DNA of 64,000 nt from Synaphobranchus kaupii (lineage: Eukaryota > Chordata > Actinopteri > Anguilliformes > Synaphobranchidae), in contig CM056377.1 in assembly GCA_029718625.1 (NCBI GenBank), forward strand, positions 112,679,641 to 112,743,640. Reading direction: 5' to 3'. The notes beneath the pieces were generated by a model. That model had not been told where the DNA came from. It worked only from the letters and a program-made list of their open reading frames with translations, and ran no database searches. The translations under genes were made by a program, and so were the position numbers. Below, one piece after another: positions 48,388 to 61,290 of this stretch (the stretch's first letter is position 1; every line of letters starts with the position of its first letter).

Positions 48388-49493
48388 CTAATAATGGGTA
48401 CTACCAGGTAATATCTGACAGAATATTTTATTAATGACCTTAGTTCATCTACAGTTTGAAAAGGTATCAAAAAACGAATAACTATACCACAGTAGAACAT
48501 CTTCTTAAGTGCTTGAAAACTCCGCTGAGTCATCAGACTCCCTTGTGTTTCTAATGTTGTCAATTTTCTGCATGGGAAATCTGCATTTTCCCCCCATCCA
48601 CTGGTCAAATGAACGGAAATGCATTGCTGATCAGTGATTGGCACTCACTTGCACAGTTCGTATGTGTGACATAACAACTACCCAAAAGCACCAATTTAAT
48701 TGGTCCATACAACTTCAGCGCAATCTGTAGTTTTCAATATGAAAAGGGAGAAGAACTACAAATTGATTATTTTTATAAGTGTTAAGTCATGCTTTAAGGA
48801 TTACAGCTTTAAACACAACAGAGAAATTATAAATATTTTTCACTGCTTGCATGGATCCATAAAGTGAACTACCCCTGATAAAAAGTGCATCATCACTGGA
48901 TGAAAATAATAAGACAGCCAATTCACATTCAGTACTTTCTTACCACAGCTAATTACTCGGAGGGAATTAGATTAGAGCAGCCTCACAGATTGTGGTATGT
49001 AATTTACTGTGCTCCTCAGTCCATGAAAATAATTGGTGGAACAGTGAAAATGTAAACAATTCATCAGCCACACAGCTTTTATGGAATATAAATGTTATTA
49101 CAACTTGTGCTGTTTGTCACAAGGTTTCCCAGCACAAGAAATGGTATTTATGAGTCAGCAAATCCCTGTGAGAATTACAAGACGACTAGACTTGAAAGCT
49201 TATTAAGATTAGTACAAGACTACTCGTCCTGAATGCTACTTAAGGCTACTTATCAAAATGTCTGGATATGCTTAAATGTATACAACTTCAGAATCACTGC
49301 AGTCCTGCGCATAGCTTAATTACATGGAATGACAGTACCATGGTGCATGGGCCCAACTATTCCATTGTAACCATTTAGGCCACTACCTCTACTGTGGAAT
49401 AGGGTAGTGGAAGGGTCAAAAGGGCAATAAAATTATCTTATAGGAATATTCTTGTATTGGACATAAAGAACAAATATTTGTCAAGATGCATAC
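48388..49493. other. Intergenic, no gene seen
   Basis: This is AT-rich DNA without a supported exon. I looked here for the missing last CCT5 exon on the minus strand and did not find it. Confidence 0.35.
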
Positions 49494-51114
49494 CATTTGT
49501 GGATAAGTGCAGACAATCAATACCAAGGGCAGAGTTGATTCTTTTACTTGTTTTGCTCTAACCTCAGTCATTGCCTGAATGGGATTCAAACCACTGTTCT
49601 CTGCTAGGGCCATTGGAATGACTTCCAAGGCATCTGCAAAGGCTGTCATGGCATACTGTTCCAAAGAGGGACCTTGAAAAGAAAGAAAGGACTCAGTAGC
49701 ACACCATGAAACATAGTTTTGCACAACCGATGATTTTCACACTGACTGCTCTTATCAAATGTAAGCAGGATGGAGAAACAGATCTGAAGTGGGACATTGG
49801 GAGTATCTCAGTGGCTTCATGTTTAAAATGAACGGTGTACAAGGCTAATTTAGTGACTTACTCTACGTTCTCTGCAGCCTGGTTTACAGCCAGAGCCTCC
49901 ATACACAATGCGGTTGTCTCAGACCAAGTAGCGGATAACACACAGGGCATAGAGAGAGCACGCTTTGCCTTCTCTATAATCTACGCAGTGGAGAGAAAAA
50001 AAGGTTTTTCACTGACAAAAAATATCAATGAAACTTCCAGCAGATACATTGTAGGGACCAAAGTACGCTCTGCTCAGTTCCAGTTTAAAGTAAGGTGGTC
50101 GTCACACTTTGTTCTTGGGGTTTTTACAAAGAGCTTGTTTACCCACCTAAGATTGGCTTGTTTGATAGACATGAAAGTGCTTGCCAGATCCAACTGCTCA
50201 CAAAAAAACTGCACACAAGTTTGTACGTGCAAAGTGGTCTCAGATTTCCTGAAAATGAAAAAAAACATTGGTTTCGATGCCTGGAACTGCACTGGTGAGA
50301 AAACATTCTTCACTAAATAAAGGAAGCAAATCAATGGTGACATGGCAAACTCATCTCTGAACAGCTATCCAAGTGATTATTAGGTAGCTAAATAAGTTGG
50401 TTATTGTTGTAGAGCTCTGAAGGTAGTAGAATTCCTTCTGGCAGTACAGGCTGACAAAAACATACAAGAACGTTAATATTCACACAGAGAAGTATAAACA
50501 TTGTTCAGTGTGCAGTTAAAGATGAAAGGCTTCACTAGAACCACAGATCAATACAGGGTGAAGGTAAAGAATGTTTGGCAGCAGCACTTCGTGTGTACCG
50601 TCCATATTTCCCAGTCTGTGATATTGGAAGTTTTCACATGTGTTTAGTAGTTTTCACTTGTTTAGTAGTCACCAACAAAAACAGCCAATGTACAGACTGT
50701 GAACACTGGGCTGGAGCCCAGCATGCATTGGGCGACAGGCAGGAATACCCGTTGGTCGCCAATCCATCACAGGGCACGCACACCATTCACTGACTCACTC
50801 GTACGTCGTACCTACGGGAAATTTAGAGTCGCCAAGATTAATACCATTTATTTTAAGCAATACGTTTCTTCCTTTTGACATTTAGTAAATGTTTCTAGGC
50901 TGTACCAAAGTGTGAAACAGTACATGTGAGGTTCTTAACATTTTGTTCCCTCCCCTGGTAAAGATAGTCACGGCCATGGAGTTCTTGCATTCTCCAATAA
51001 CAAGCATTCAGTCTTTGGTAGTACCACAGCTGATCTCCCTCACAATCCCTGCTGATCAGAGGTCAGTTCACAGAACCTGGGGACAATGCGTCCCCCAGTT
51101 GCGATGGCAATGAG
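49494..51114 (-). pseudogene. cct5: CCT5 (TRiC/CCT epsilon) unprocessed pseudogene
   Basis: Three exon relics remain on the minus strand, separated by intron-like DNA. Exon 50939-51114 starts after TTTTACAG with LIAIATGGRIVPRFCELT, then has a deletion, a stop (KD*MLVI) and CKNSMAVTIFTRG; its donor site is lost. Exon 49862-49980 has IIEKAKRAL, then ALCVIRYLV*DNRIVYGG and ALAVNQAAE in shifting frames. Exon 49494-49672 has [20 protein letters not shown], then [18 protein letters not shown] and a one-base loss before NSALGIDCL. Human CCT5 has these segments in this order. The exon with the C-terminus and all upstream exons are not recognisable. The retained introns exclude a retrocopy. CCT5 is convergent with CMBL in human too. 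Confidence 0.9.
50690..50850 (+). repeat. Dispersed fish repeat fragment
   Basis: It contains CATCACAGGGCACGCACACC, ATTCACTGACTCACTC and GGGAAATTTAGAGTC, a segment common in many teleost genomes (probably the 3' part of a non-LTR element). It is inserted between two CCT5 exon relics. Confidence 0.65.
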
Positions 51115-52368
51115 CTGTAAAACAACAATTATCATTAAAAGGATTAAAGAGATTTCACTTTCTGGGTTTTAAAAAAAAATGTTTTACATTCTTTCATTAT
51201 TTTTATTTTGATTGGTTCAGTCAGTTTTAATGTGAAATGGAGGATAAATACCATCAGAAGTTACTGACATCCAGCCATAATGGCTGGTATAGCGGCATTC
51301 AGGGGTTTGTGGTCTAAAGCTAGAAACACACTTCAAATGACTCCAAAGCAATGTGCAGTTACTTTGTTTCCAGAGGTAGTATAAACAGATACATTCTATA
51401 GTGTTTCAAAATTATATCAGTTTTCATATCATGCAAACACTTCTTTCTTTGAGCGCATGTGCCATAGGAAATTGCATATATATTTTTGTAAGAATAATCA
51501 AGTAAAAACAATAAAACTGCTTTGAAGTTACTTGAAGTATATTTACTTGCTTTAGACCACAAACATCAAACAACAAATGCCCCTGTACTAGCAAAGCCAG
51601 CAGGTCACCAGACATTGTTGCAAATATCTAAAATATCCTTCATCACACACAGAAAGTGGACAAGTCAACAACATACACTAATAGAGAAATAATATCAAAA
51701 ACCCCAGGAAGTCAACAACTGGTATCCCTTTTACATCACTTCATAGGGAGGAGGTGGAGGCAGGAACATTATGCTCTCCTGAAAACATACAGTTTAGACC
51801 AGGGGTGTCAAAATAGCAATTTGTGCAGCTTGATCATAACCATCAGCAATTTTGATTGGGTGAATGTTACGGTCAAGTAGCCTAATTGTTCAACTTGCTC
51901 TAAAAGGGCACCTGCAAAAACTGAAGTAAGAAGGAAGAGGATAAAAGCTTTATGATGCCAGATGCAATCCACATCATACTGACAGAATTAGAATTCTGAA
52001 ATATCTACATTTTGCACACAAATGTATTCTGCAAATACTCGATCAGCGATGAGCAATGGATCCTCATTTCTTTGTTTACAAAGCACTGACATTACAAACC
52101 TTGTTACTAAGCTGGACTACCAGGTAAATGCAGGATCATGTACGCAGGCGAAAACTAAGAGCAATATGGAATGGCAGATATACCATCCGGCAAGGTATGG
52201 GTTGGAGTTTCATTACCCCACATTCCAGTTCAGTTGATCTCTGCTCTATGATTACACCACGTGTGTCCACTAAACTGTAACGCCCTGCTCAACCACGTGG
52301 TCGTGTTGCGTAATTTCCGGCGTATGGGACCTAAATGGACTGTAACATGTGTGAAAATTGTACTTCAT
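51115..52368. other. Intergenic, no gene seen
   Basis: No CCT5 exon could be recognised upstream of 51114 on the minus strand. No other coding sequence is convincing. In human, ATPSCKMT (FAM173B) lies head-to-head with CCT5; I find no trace of it here. Confidence 0.35.
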
Positions 52369-52430
52369 AATGTCGCACAACGAAAGGGATTTTATTGCAG
52401 GACGGGCTATTCAGCAATTGGACAACCCGG
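52369..52430 (+). other. Candidate first exon upstream of MTRR
   Basis: An ATG-initiated stretch (MSHNERDFIAGRAIQQLDN) ends at a strong donor CCCGG/GTAAGG (52431). If spliced to the acceptor at 52911 it would shift out of frame with MTRR and stop shortly after. It could therefore be a 5' UTR with an upstream open frame, or the start of an unrelated transcript. I do not recognise the peptide. Confidence 0.3.
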
Positions 52431-52915
52431 GTAAGGAGGAGAATGTGACAGATGTTTATTTAACTGGTTAACCACTGTTGTCCAGCACAAAAATAAAAAG
52501 CTATTGCTAATGTCAGCCAATCAGAGTTGGTAGCACGAAGCGCAAACCGAAAATAGTGTGAGCAAGCTCAGTAATGTTATTCGGTGAGTAATGTTATTAG
52601 TTATTATGTGAGTTGAATACTGTTTTTATACAGTCTATGGTTGAATATCGTGTTAGCTAGATAAGTTGTAAGTTGAAAACGACACCGATCTAAAATAGAG
52701 GCAGAACTATCAAAATTTCGGACAAACTAACGTACACTGTCACTGTAATGTTTTTTTTAAACATAGCGAGCTAGGTAATAACAGTAGCGTAATATAGCTA
52801 ACGTTAGTTACAGCTAGCAACAATTGAGTCCACTTTCAATTCTATTGGCTTTGAGAAAAGCGTACTAAATGTATTAGCTACATTAGTTAAACAATTTTTG
52901 CTTTTCAACAGCACC

Positions 52916-55900
52916 ATGCCTTGTGAAGTAAAGACTCGGTTCTTGCTGCTCTACGGTTCCCAGCGTGGTCTGGCCCAATCAATTGCTGAGGACATCTGTG
53001 AAAAGGCAGGAGAACATGGATTTGTCGCTGATACATACTGCCTGAGCCAAGTAGAAAGGGTAACTAGTGACGTGTTCACTTCACCTTTCAAATTGCATGG
53101 ACTTCAGTAGCCTACGTGTATCGAAGTTTCTGAAATGTCATGTATGTCAGATAATTTAGGATTAAAGAGGGATATGTTAGTTGCCTAATAGAATATAACG
53201 TTAAACATTTGAAGTGACATAGTTGCAAGCACGTGGAACATTTGTTGGCTATTTGAATTTTTTTTCAAAGTATAACTTGGAGAGGGAAACGGCGCCTGTC
53301 GTTTTCGTCGTGTCAACCACTGGAGACGGCGAGCCTCCGGACACTGCCCTTAAATTTGTCAAGGGCATTAAAACCAAGACACTGCCAAGTGATCACTATG
53401 CACATCTGCGCTATGCACTCCTAGGTAGGAAATCTCAAGCTAGTGGTTCTCGACTTCGGTCCAGGGAAACTATGCATACTACTTTTATTATCCATAGCTA
53501 TGCATGCCCTGGATAATAAAAGTCGCATATTCACATTGTGCTACATTGAAAACAATGACATAAAAACAGATATGACAAATTCGTTGAAGTGATCAAATTA
53601 AAGACTGAGGTGAATCTTAATTGGTGAAAGTGTGGAGACCTGATCACTAAAACAAAACATTTATTTAGATAATGAAGAATTCAGAGACAAAGCAAATGAT
53701 GAGCCAAACCTGCATTGTGTTAATGGGATTAATGAAGCAATTGTGAACAAATGTATATAGAACGTATGCTCAATGACTAACAAAAATCAGCATGCATAGA
53801 GGTTCCCAGGACTGAGTTTGAGCACTACTGCTTTAACTACCTATTTCAACACATTGAAAATCCGTATTATCAGAGTCAATACATAGCACTTGACCACATT
53901 GTAATTTTTTTTTAATGTCCAATGAAGCTTTGGGTGATACAAACTATGCCAATTTCTGCAACTGTGGGAAAACTATTGACAACCGTCTTCAAGAACTTGG
54001 TGGAAAACATTTCTATGCAACAGGCCATGCGGATGATGGTGTTGGGTAAGATAAAATGTGTACTTGTCAATCCAAAATGTTTTGTAATCATGAGGCAAAA
54101 GATTGGAATTTATCTTATCCAACAAATAAGATCTGGACCTTGAAAAACTTGAAAATAAACTTAGTATTTGTATTTTATTTTACACAGTATTGTACACAAT
54201 ATTAGTGTCTACACAATATTTCAGTATTTACAATATTTTTCTCTGAAATATTGGTTCTTGTTGCAGTTGTCGTCCCCCAACACTCCAGATTGGATTGTAC
54301 ATTTTTGCAAAATCTTTTTTGTATAGGTTTGGCTTAAGTAGGGGGTGTGCAGGTATTTTGTGACATTTGGTGTTTAATGCATTTTGTGTCACTTTCACGT
54401 TTCTTAGATCGGAATTAGTGGTCGACCCTTGGATTGAAGGGCTGTGGGAGGCGACCGAGAAAGTGCAAGCAGAAATGTCCACCTCACAAGAAAGACCTGA
54501 GTGCACCAGTACGCTTCAAAATGCAGACACTAGAAAGGAGGAGAGCACAGAGGATTCAGTTGCAGACTTGAAAATCCAACTCTTAAGGATCAGTGAATCA
54601 AAAGAAAAGAGTCCTGAACCGGTCAAATCAGCATCTGAGGGCAAGTCTGCTGCTGTTGAGGCCTCTCTGACACAATCCCTGCCCTCTTTGTCAGAGTCTT
54701 CTCTGAATGTTCCTGCACTGCCTGCCCCATACATCAGTGTCAAGCTTCTGGATTTACCAACAGAGCAGGTAGTCTGTCTCGTCCCATTTCTCGTCCCATT
54801 CACTCAAGGACAAGGTAGTTCTTGAACATGCTTGTCGGACTAAAAGACAGTTGATAATCAAATGTAAAAATGATAAACAAAATTCTGATTCACGCTACAA
54901 GATCTGTGTTTAAGCAGTTGGATTGTAATGATAATTTTTTTTCCCCTCCTCAGAGAAATGATCCATGTCTTGATGCCGGAGCTTTTCACCATGTGACTGT
55001 TTCTAGAGCGTCTCGGCTCACTCGAGAGGACGCCGTGAAGACAGCCCTGTTGCTTGAACTGGATATTACAGTGAGCCGGCTTTGTTTTCATATCTATGTT
55101 GTGTGCTTGAATTCGTTCAGTGAACCCCTGCTATGGCACACTTTTCAGAACAGCCCTGGAAAAAAGTTAATATTCTTCGCTGGTCTGATTGTTGTCCGTA
55201 GGAGCGGCAGATCTCTTATGAGCCGGGAGATTCATTTCAAGTCCTCTGCCCAAACAGTTATGATGAGGTGGAGGAGCTTTTACGAAGGATGGGATTGGAG
55301 GAGCAGAAGAACCGCAGCGTTCAGCTACAGCTGCGAACTGGCACCAAGAAGAAGGGTAGGCTTAGCATTGACACGCATTGCAAAAGGTTCCCCTGCCCTG
55401 ATGAAGAATAAGGACATATGATCCATTTTCCTTTTACACACTTTATGTGCAGAGGGTACACAATTGATCATGTAACATGGATGAACAGGGTCATGGGTAA
55501 ATGTCACTGAACTTCAAGGAGTAATTTTTGAAGGATTCAGAGGATGGAGATTTGTAATGTTTTTAATTAGTGATTTTTCTGGGCCGAATTTAAGCGAAGG
55601 GATTCCCAACCTCTTTGTCTCCCGACAGCTGCTCAGATTCCTTCTTACATTCCGGACAACTGCACGCTACATTATCTTATGACCTGGTGCCTAGAGATCA
55701 GGAGTGTCCCAAAAAAGGTAACGGTACTAATTACATACCTTTAAAGGTGCTTTTGAGAGTTTTTTAAAATGCCTTTCCCCCCCATTTTCTCCCCAATTTG
55801 GAATGGCCAATTATACACGGCCCAATCTTTGCTGCAATGTCCGTAGCTCGCTCTTCGGGAGAGTGTAGACAAACGCGCACTCTCATGAGTCGGACAAAGA

Positions 55901-56884
55901 CGCCTCGTGCAGTTTTAGCATATCGCAGGGGCCCAATGGACCAGCAGGGGTTGCTAGAAAGGGATGAGGTACAGGTCCCACCCGACTGAACCCTCCCTAA
56001 CCGAGGCAATGCTAGTCAATTAGGCATCTCCCTGCAGGGGCTAATGCACACAGATGGCACATCATAGTTAGAATTTTTTTCCTGCTAGTATTGAAGATAC
56101 CACTGTTAGGACCCAGCTTATTTCCTTGTAATCCAAGTCAGGACAATGCATGGACTCACCAACACAACAAACACTTTGCTAGAGAAAGTAAAAGTTTATT
56201 GTATTTCACGCCAGCGAGTGAAACACACCAGAAGTTTCCATTACAGCAACCTTCAACACACTGGTCGTTTAATCAGGCTTAAATACCCTTGGAGGCCTTG
56301 ACTTGATGCACATGTCCATATTATTTGTGAGGGCATATCTCTTTGTTCCAGAATGACATGTGCTTTTGTTCATCAACAACACACTATTAGTCATACCCAA
56401 TACCTTACTGAACCTAGATGTCCTTTCAGGAAGGGCAGAGGCCTGTCCAATATCAGTCTTTGCTCTCCTGCCATACAATTTACAACAGCTCTTACCTTCT
56501 ACACTAAATCATTGATCAATACACACACACATACACATGCTTAACTACTCTTATAGGACAGAACTTTTAACCCATCACCTCCAGTAGTAAAAGGTAAAGA
56601 GAAATTCTCTTTCAAAACATGTTATGAGGTCATGGATGGGAAAGGTGTACATTTGTTAAATATGTTCATAACCAATTATTTGCATCTGTCCCTAGCATGT
56701 CAATAATGTTTTATTGCTCTTAGTAGGGATTCGCTGTCTTTTCTCATGCATGCAGGCAGGTGGGCAGATGGGAAAAAAACGCACTGCTTTTTAACATGAC
56801 TAGTCTTTCTTAGTTTTATTTTTGATGTAGCAATTAATAAAGGGCTGGGGGACAAGTGGGAGTATTTTGTTGTTATGCGTCTAT

Positions 56885-56924
<40 letters not shown>

Positions 56925-57530
56925 TACCCCTGGGCATGAAACCATACTGCCTTGCTGCAACAGAAAAGATTGATATGTTGATATTAATTCATATTTGGAG
57001 ATCAAATTTGCTGAAGGGATGGGTGCATTATATATATTTTTTTTTTTAGTTTTGGAGAAAACTTGTCATGGAGAAATGCTTAACTCAAACGTTCAAACAG
57101 CATCCATGTGTTTGTTAGAAGTCTCTCATTCAGATAGGGTTGTACACTATGTCCGTTTAGTACAGTGATGTCATTCACCAGCCTTGGAGGGCTGCAGTAT
57201 CTGCTGGTTTTGGTATGATTCAGTGCTTGCATGATTGAAGTCATTGATTGGCTGAAGAGTCCACACCACTTGTTTCCTAGGCCTAAACTGGCTCTTAATT
57301 GACAGCGAAAGCGTAAAACCTGTGAGTTTGCTCCCCCTGTCGCTTTAAGGCTTTCCTGCGGGCCCTTGCGGACTGCGTGACTGACCCTGCCGAACAGAGG
57401 CGCCTGCAGGAGCTGTGCAGCAAACAGGGCTCTGCAGACTACAACCGCTTCGTGAGGGACCCCAGCGTCTGCCTGCTGGACCTCCTGCGCGCTTTCTCCT
57501 CCTGCTCGCCCCCGCTCAGCCTCCTCATAG
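52916..57530 (+). CDS. mtrr: Methionine synthase reductase (MTRR), N-terminal 440 residues
   Basis: Eight coding exons join in phase: 52916-53059, 53271-53424, 53928-54045, 54408-54768, 54954-55070, 55202-55355, 55629-55717, 57350-57530. The product is a diflavin (FMN/FAD) NADPH reductase that reactivates cob(II)alamin-bound methionine synthase. Residues 1 to about 150 are the flavodoxin-like FMN domain, with [38 protein letters not shown] and [11 protein letters not shown] divergent Ser/Glu-rich linker follows, then the start of the FAD-binding region ([60 protein letters not shown]). The remaining about 260 residues, with the NADPH site, are not seen before 64000. An acceptor directly precedes the ATG, so a noncoding exon lies upstream. 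The start extends human MRRFLLLY by a few residues ([13 protein letters not shown]). Confidence 0.95.
55755..56060 (+). repeat. Dispersed SINE-like repeat in MTRR intron 7
   Basis: It begins CCCCCCCATTTTCTCCCCAA, continues TTTGGAATGGCCAATTATAC and ends with CCCACCCGACTGAACCCTCC. This is a short repeat widespread in teleost genomes. There are no coding features. Confidence 0.65.
56887..56922. repeat. (GT)18 microsatellite
   Basis: Eighteen uninterrupted GT units in MTRR intron 7. Confidence 0.95.
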
Positions 57531-60500
57531 GTCAGTGTGCTCCCTTCTCCCTCAGAGACACTCCCCTTTCTTTACCTGTCGAAGTTTGTGCCGAGTTGCT
57601 GGCCATTTTCTGTCCCTTTTGTGAAAATGGTATGTTTTTAAAAGCGATTATTTGAGGCTGGCACTCATTAACGTGTCTCATGCTCACTCCCTCTCGACCT
57701 CCTCACGGGTCAGTATACTTTGTTTTCAGTCTTCTGCGAATACATTTTAGTTTTTGTTAGTGTTGCTTTTAAAAGTAAAGTTTCTAGGCAACCTCATTAC
57801 ATTCATCTCCTATACCTCCAACTTTGTTTTAATGTCAGTTAGAATAAAGCAATCTTTCCTGCGTGGATAAACAGAACAAACCCATCCTAATCCCATTGGA
57901 TTAATCCACCTGACAGATCGTACCACCCTTGAATACCTCAGACTTCATACACAGCTCCACCAGTGCATACAAATTCATTGTACACTACACACAAGAGAAT
58001 CGATGCCCATTTCAACCATCATTAATTTATCATCACACCTACCTTCTTATCATTCCCACCACATTTAAATAGCCTCCACCATTGGTGTTACTTGTTTATT
58101 TTCTTTGCGACTGTGTATAATGATGTTTTGCAAATATCCAGTGTACACCCACTCATGGTTATGTATCCAACCCATATTCCCAGTGTCATATTTTCGAAAT
58201 ATTGTAATTTCTTTGTTTAAATTTAGGTAAGCCTAAAATTTAAACCTTCAAACTGAATTTAAAAAAATGATGAAGCGGAAACCTTAGCTTACTGAATTTT
58301 GTATGGAATGTCTTTATATTTAAAGCCCCAGGGAACAAGGCCTAAAATTGTTAAAGTGTATGTATGTTATCAAATTTGAGTGTGTTATTAAGCATCCACC
58401 AAAGTTTGAATGAAAGAAATCTATATATAAATATGATAAAACACTGCTCAAAAACAGCGGAATTGACCCTTCGCTAAACCTCTCCTCCAAGCAGCGATAG
58501 TCCAATCATAGCCTAGCAACCGTTACTAGCAACTGACACTCCTTATCCAAAGAGTTTGGAGGAGGATGTCATTTTTTTCCCCGTTTCAAAAACCCAAATC
58601 AAACAAGGAAAAGTGTAGGCTGTGGATAAAACTATGTGGGCGACCTCATTCACAGTTGAACCCCTCGGAGATGGCGACGCACATCTAACATTATGTTTGC
58701 TTCAAGGTAAAAAGCTAGCGTTAGTTAACATCAACGTTACCCATACTTTGGTCTTAATAGCTAACCATAACTGAAAAAATAAACTAGCTGCACAATGGTA
58801 GCCAATTGACTTAAAATATATAAAAATTAAAATGCAGCAGCGATGAGAAGGCATATGTGACATTATTAGACATTTCATGGTGTCACCAGTGGAGGGCAGT
58901 AGAACCATTGCGTATTTTATTTGTGTATCAAACTTAATGGAAAAGGGCAGTGTTATTGCATTGATGATTGCATTTTATGTCTCATTAGAGCCTCATGTGG
59001 CCTCGTGCTGGAAAGATGAATGTGGAATTCTACTAAACGTCACCCTTGAAGCTCTGATTCTCTTAACAAGGTGAACGGTTTGGCAGTTCATGAGATGATT
59101 ATCAAACAGTTAGAACAGCTGTTCAGCAAACAATATTAATAAATAATATTATTTATAAAGAATATTTATAAATAATATTAAAGCTTTTCTTCTGTTATTA
59201 GAAACGAGGCCTAATTGAAAACGGGTGTCATTTGAAAGATTCAAATGTGTAATACTTTTCAACCGCGTTCACAATGCGTTTGAATATTCATAACCAAATG
59301 CATTTTCAATCAGATGCTATAGTTTCTAAATAATATTAAAGGTTTTCTTCTGTTGAGTTCTTCCACAACAGTAATAAACTGCAGCTGTGGAGCATAACAG
59401 GCCAGTTGAGAAATTGGCACCTTGGAAGTCTGCGCTAAGAGGCAGTTTTGCTGAACAGCTGTTCTAACTGTTTGATGATTTCTTGTCATACTGTACATAA
59501 ACAACATTTCAAGAGACCAAAGAACATGCCGGTTAATTAATTTCTCAGGACTGCTTAACACCTTTATTCTGCACGCTACAGTAGACGAGACACAAGCATA
59601 AGTCCCCAAATATTTTGCTGATGTCGTAATGACAAATAACATTAATATAAAAAGTGCTTTTTCCAAGTGTGCTCGATTTCCTTGAATAAATGGTTACAGA
59701 TAGTACAGCGGCATATTTGTTGGCCAATTTGAAACTTGGTGTCATATTTTATGGCCACTGAAAGACCTCCATTCATACAGTAATGAGCAGCCTAGGGTCG
59801 ATTGTTAATGGGTACATTTAATCTTTCATTGAACTAGCGCAGACGCACCTGGGACAGGGGGGTTTCTTACTGTACCACCATGTGCCATTTTAATGGCTTC
59901 ATTATCCACGGACGAAAAGGCTTGATTTACGACGGCTGTTCGGGTCGCTAAATGTTTCTAATGGAATGAATTGACGCCTCTTTCTAGTCCCAGCCGGCAC
60001 ACCTGGTACAGTTGAAATTGAAAAACGGATAAAATTATTTCTTGTTCGATTAAGTTAAAACGTAGTTTTAATTGATCAGCAAAACGCAATACTTTGTATG
60101 CATTTTAGTACCCCGAGAACTATTGGACTGCATATATTCTTTATCCGAGTAAATTATTTTCACTTCCTACCTTGATGGTCTGAAAGATTTTATGAATGTT
60201 GCGTCTTTAGCTCTGGATAAAAGTGATCTCAAAGCTCGATTTGCTTTTCAAATGCAGCCATTTACTACACAGACTATCATAGCCTTTTCAAGTTTCATGT
60301 CCTCTTTCATGCACAATCAATGGAACATAAACAGGATTAAAGTGGAATTTCATACCCGGTTTCAAAACTGTAATATGCAAGGCCCGAAGTTGGCTTTTTA
60401 AAGGAAGAAAACTTGCCAAGATGCAGTTCCATTTCTGTTTATGGTCACTTCTCATATGCTACATATTGTGGGTGTGACATATCGCCTAAAGGGATTGAAA

Positions 60501-60930
60501 ATACTCTATAAGCGGAGTTCATGAATGCCGGCTTGTATAAATGGTAGACCATACTACAGGCAAGTAAAGCTTGCTGTGAGGATATTGTGATGTGAAATGT
60601 CTGTTAACTCACTGAACAGGGCTATACATACTTTTCCATTGTGCCTCACCAGTGATATTATATAGACTATTTGAGTCTGCCTCAAATATTCTGCTTGAAT
60701 ATGCAACCTTGCTATTCTTGGTATTCATAGTTAAAAGATATGATTTAATTCTAAAATAAACAGACTCATTACTTCAAATATACTTTTTAGACTGGACATT
60801 ATTGTAAAGTATAGCAACACAAAATGTTGGCTAAACTAGATCTGCATATCTATTGACCCTTTTTGTCCATCAGTCAGCTATAACTGAGGAGAACTATATG
60901 GGAGATCGGCGCAGTTAATATGTCAAGTCA
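57531..60930. other. MTRR intron 8 or downstream DNA, no exon found
   Basis: I looked for the next MTRR exon (expected to follow GT at 57531) and its later NADPH-domain motifs and did not find them up to 64000. Near 57690-57715 a segment resembles the end of exon 8 with its donor (CTCGACCTCCTCACGGGTCA against CTCAGCCTCCTCATAGGTCA). The rest is AT-rich. Confidence 0.4.
59101..59478. repeat. Inverted repeat pair
   Basis: ATCAAACAGTTAGAACAGCT (59101, continuing GTTCAGCAAA) is repeated in inverted form at about 59449-59478. A second, looser match in direct orientation, AATATTAAAG(C/G)(T/T)TTTCTTCTGTT, occurs at about 59175 and 59333. This may be a small decayed foldback element. No target duplication is clear. 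Confidence 0.65.
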
Positions 60931-60933
60931 AGT

Positions 60934-61290
60934 TTATTCATAAAGCGCATTTAAAAACAACAGAAGTTGACCAAAGTGCTGTACAATAAGAAAATTAAAA
61001 ATAAGATGCATAAAATAAACAAGATAAAGATATAAAATACAATACACAAAAACGCAACACATGCCAAGCATTAAGACGTGTAAGTGCGTCTTAATACGGG
61101 ATTTAAAAGAGTCAATGGAGGGGGAAGACCTAATAGAAAACGGTAGACTATTCCAAAGCCTTGGAGCATCATTTGAGAAGGCATGGTCGCCCTTAGTTTT
61201 CAACCGGGACCGAGGAACAGACGGGAGTAATTTGTCCGAGGATCTAATCGGCCTGGAGGTGGAAGTCACCTTTAGTACGTGTAAGAGCAT
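60934..61290 (-). mobile_element. Non-LTR retrotransposon C-terminal tail
   Basis: The minus strand encodes RSSDKLLPSVPRSRLKTKGD, then APRLWNSLPFSIRSSPSIDS and FKSRIKTHL. This is the familiar C-terminal tail of fish LINE ORF2 proteins of the L2/Rex/I-like groups. A GTCAAGTCAAGTTTATTCAT repeat 3' end follows at 60922-60945. The rest of ORF2 is absent; upstream on this strand is the minisatellite. Confidence 0.8.

Noticed and set aside
49835..50343. Open frames between CCT5 relic exons (161 codons plus strand, 89 codons minus strand)
   Set aside because: The plus frame is antisense to a CCT5 relic exon in part; neither resembles a known protein or CCT5 itself.
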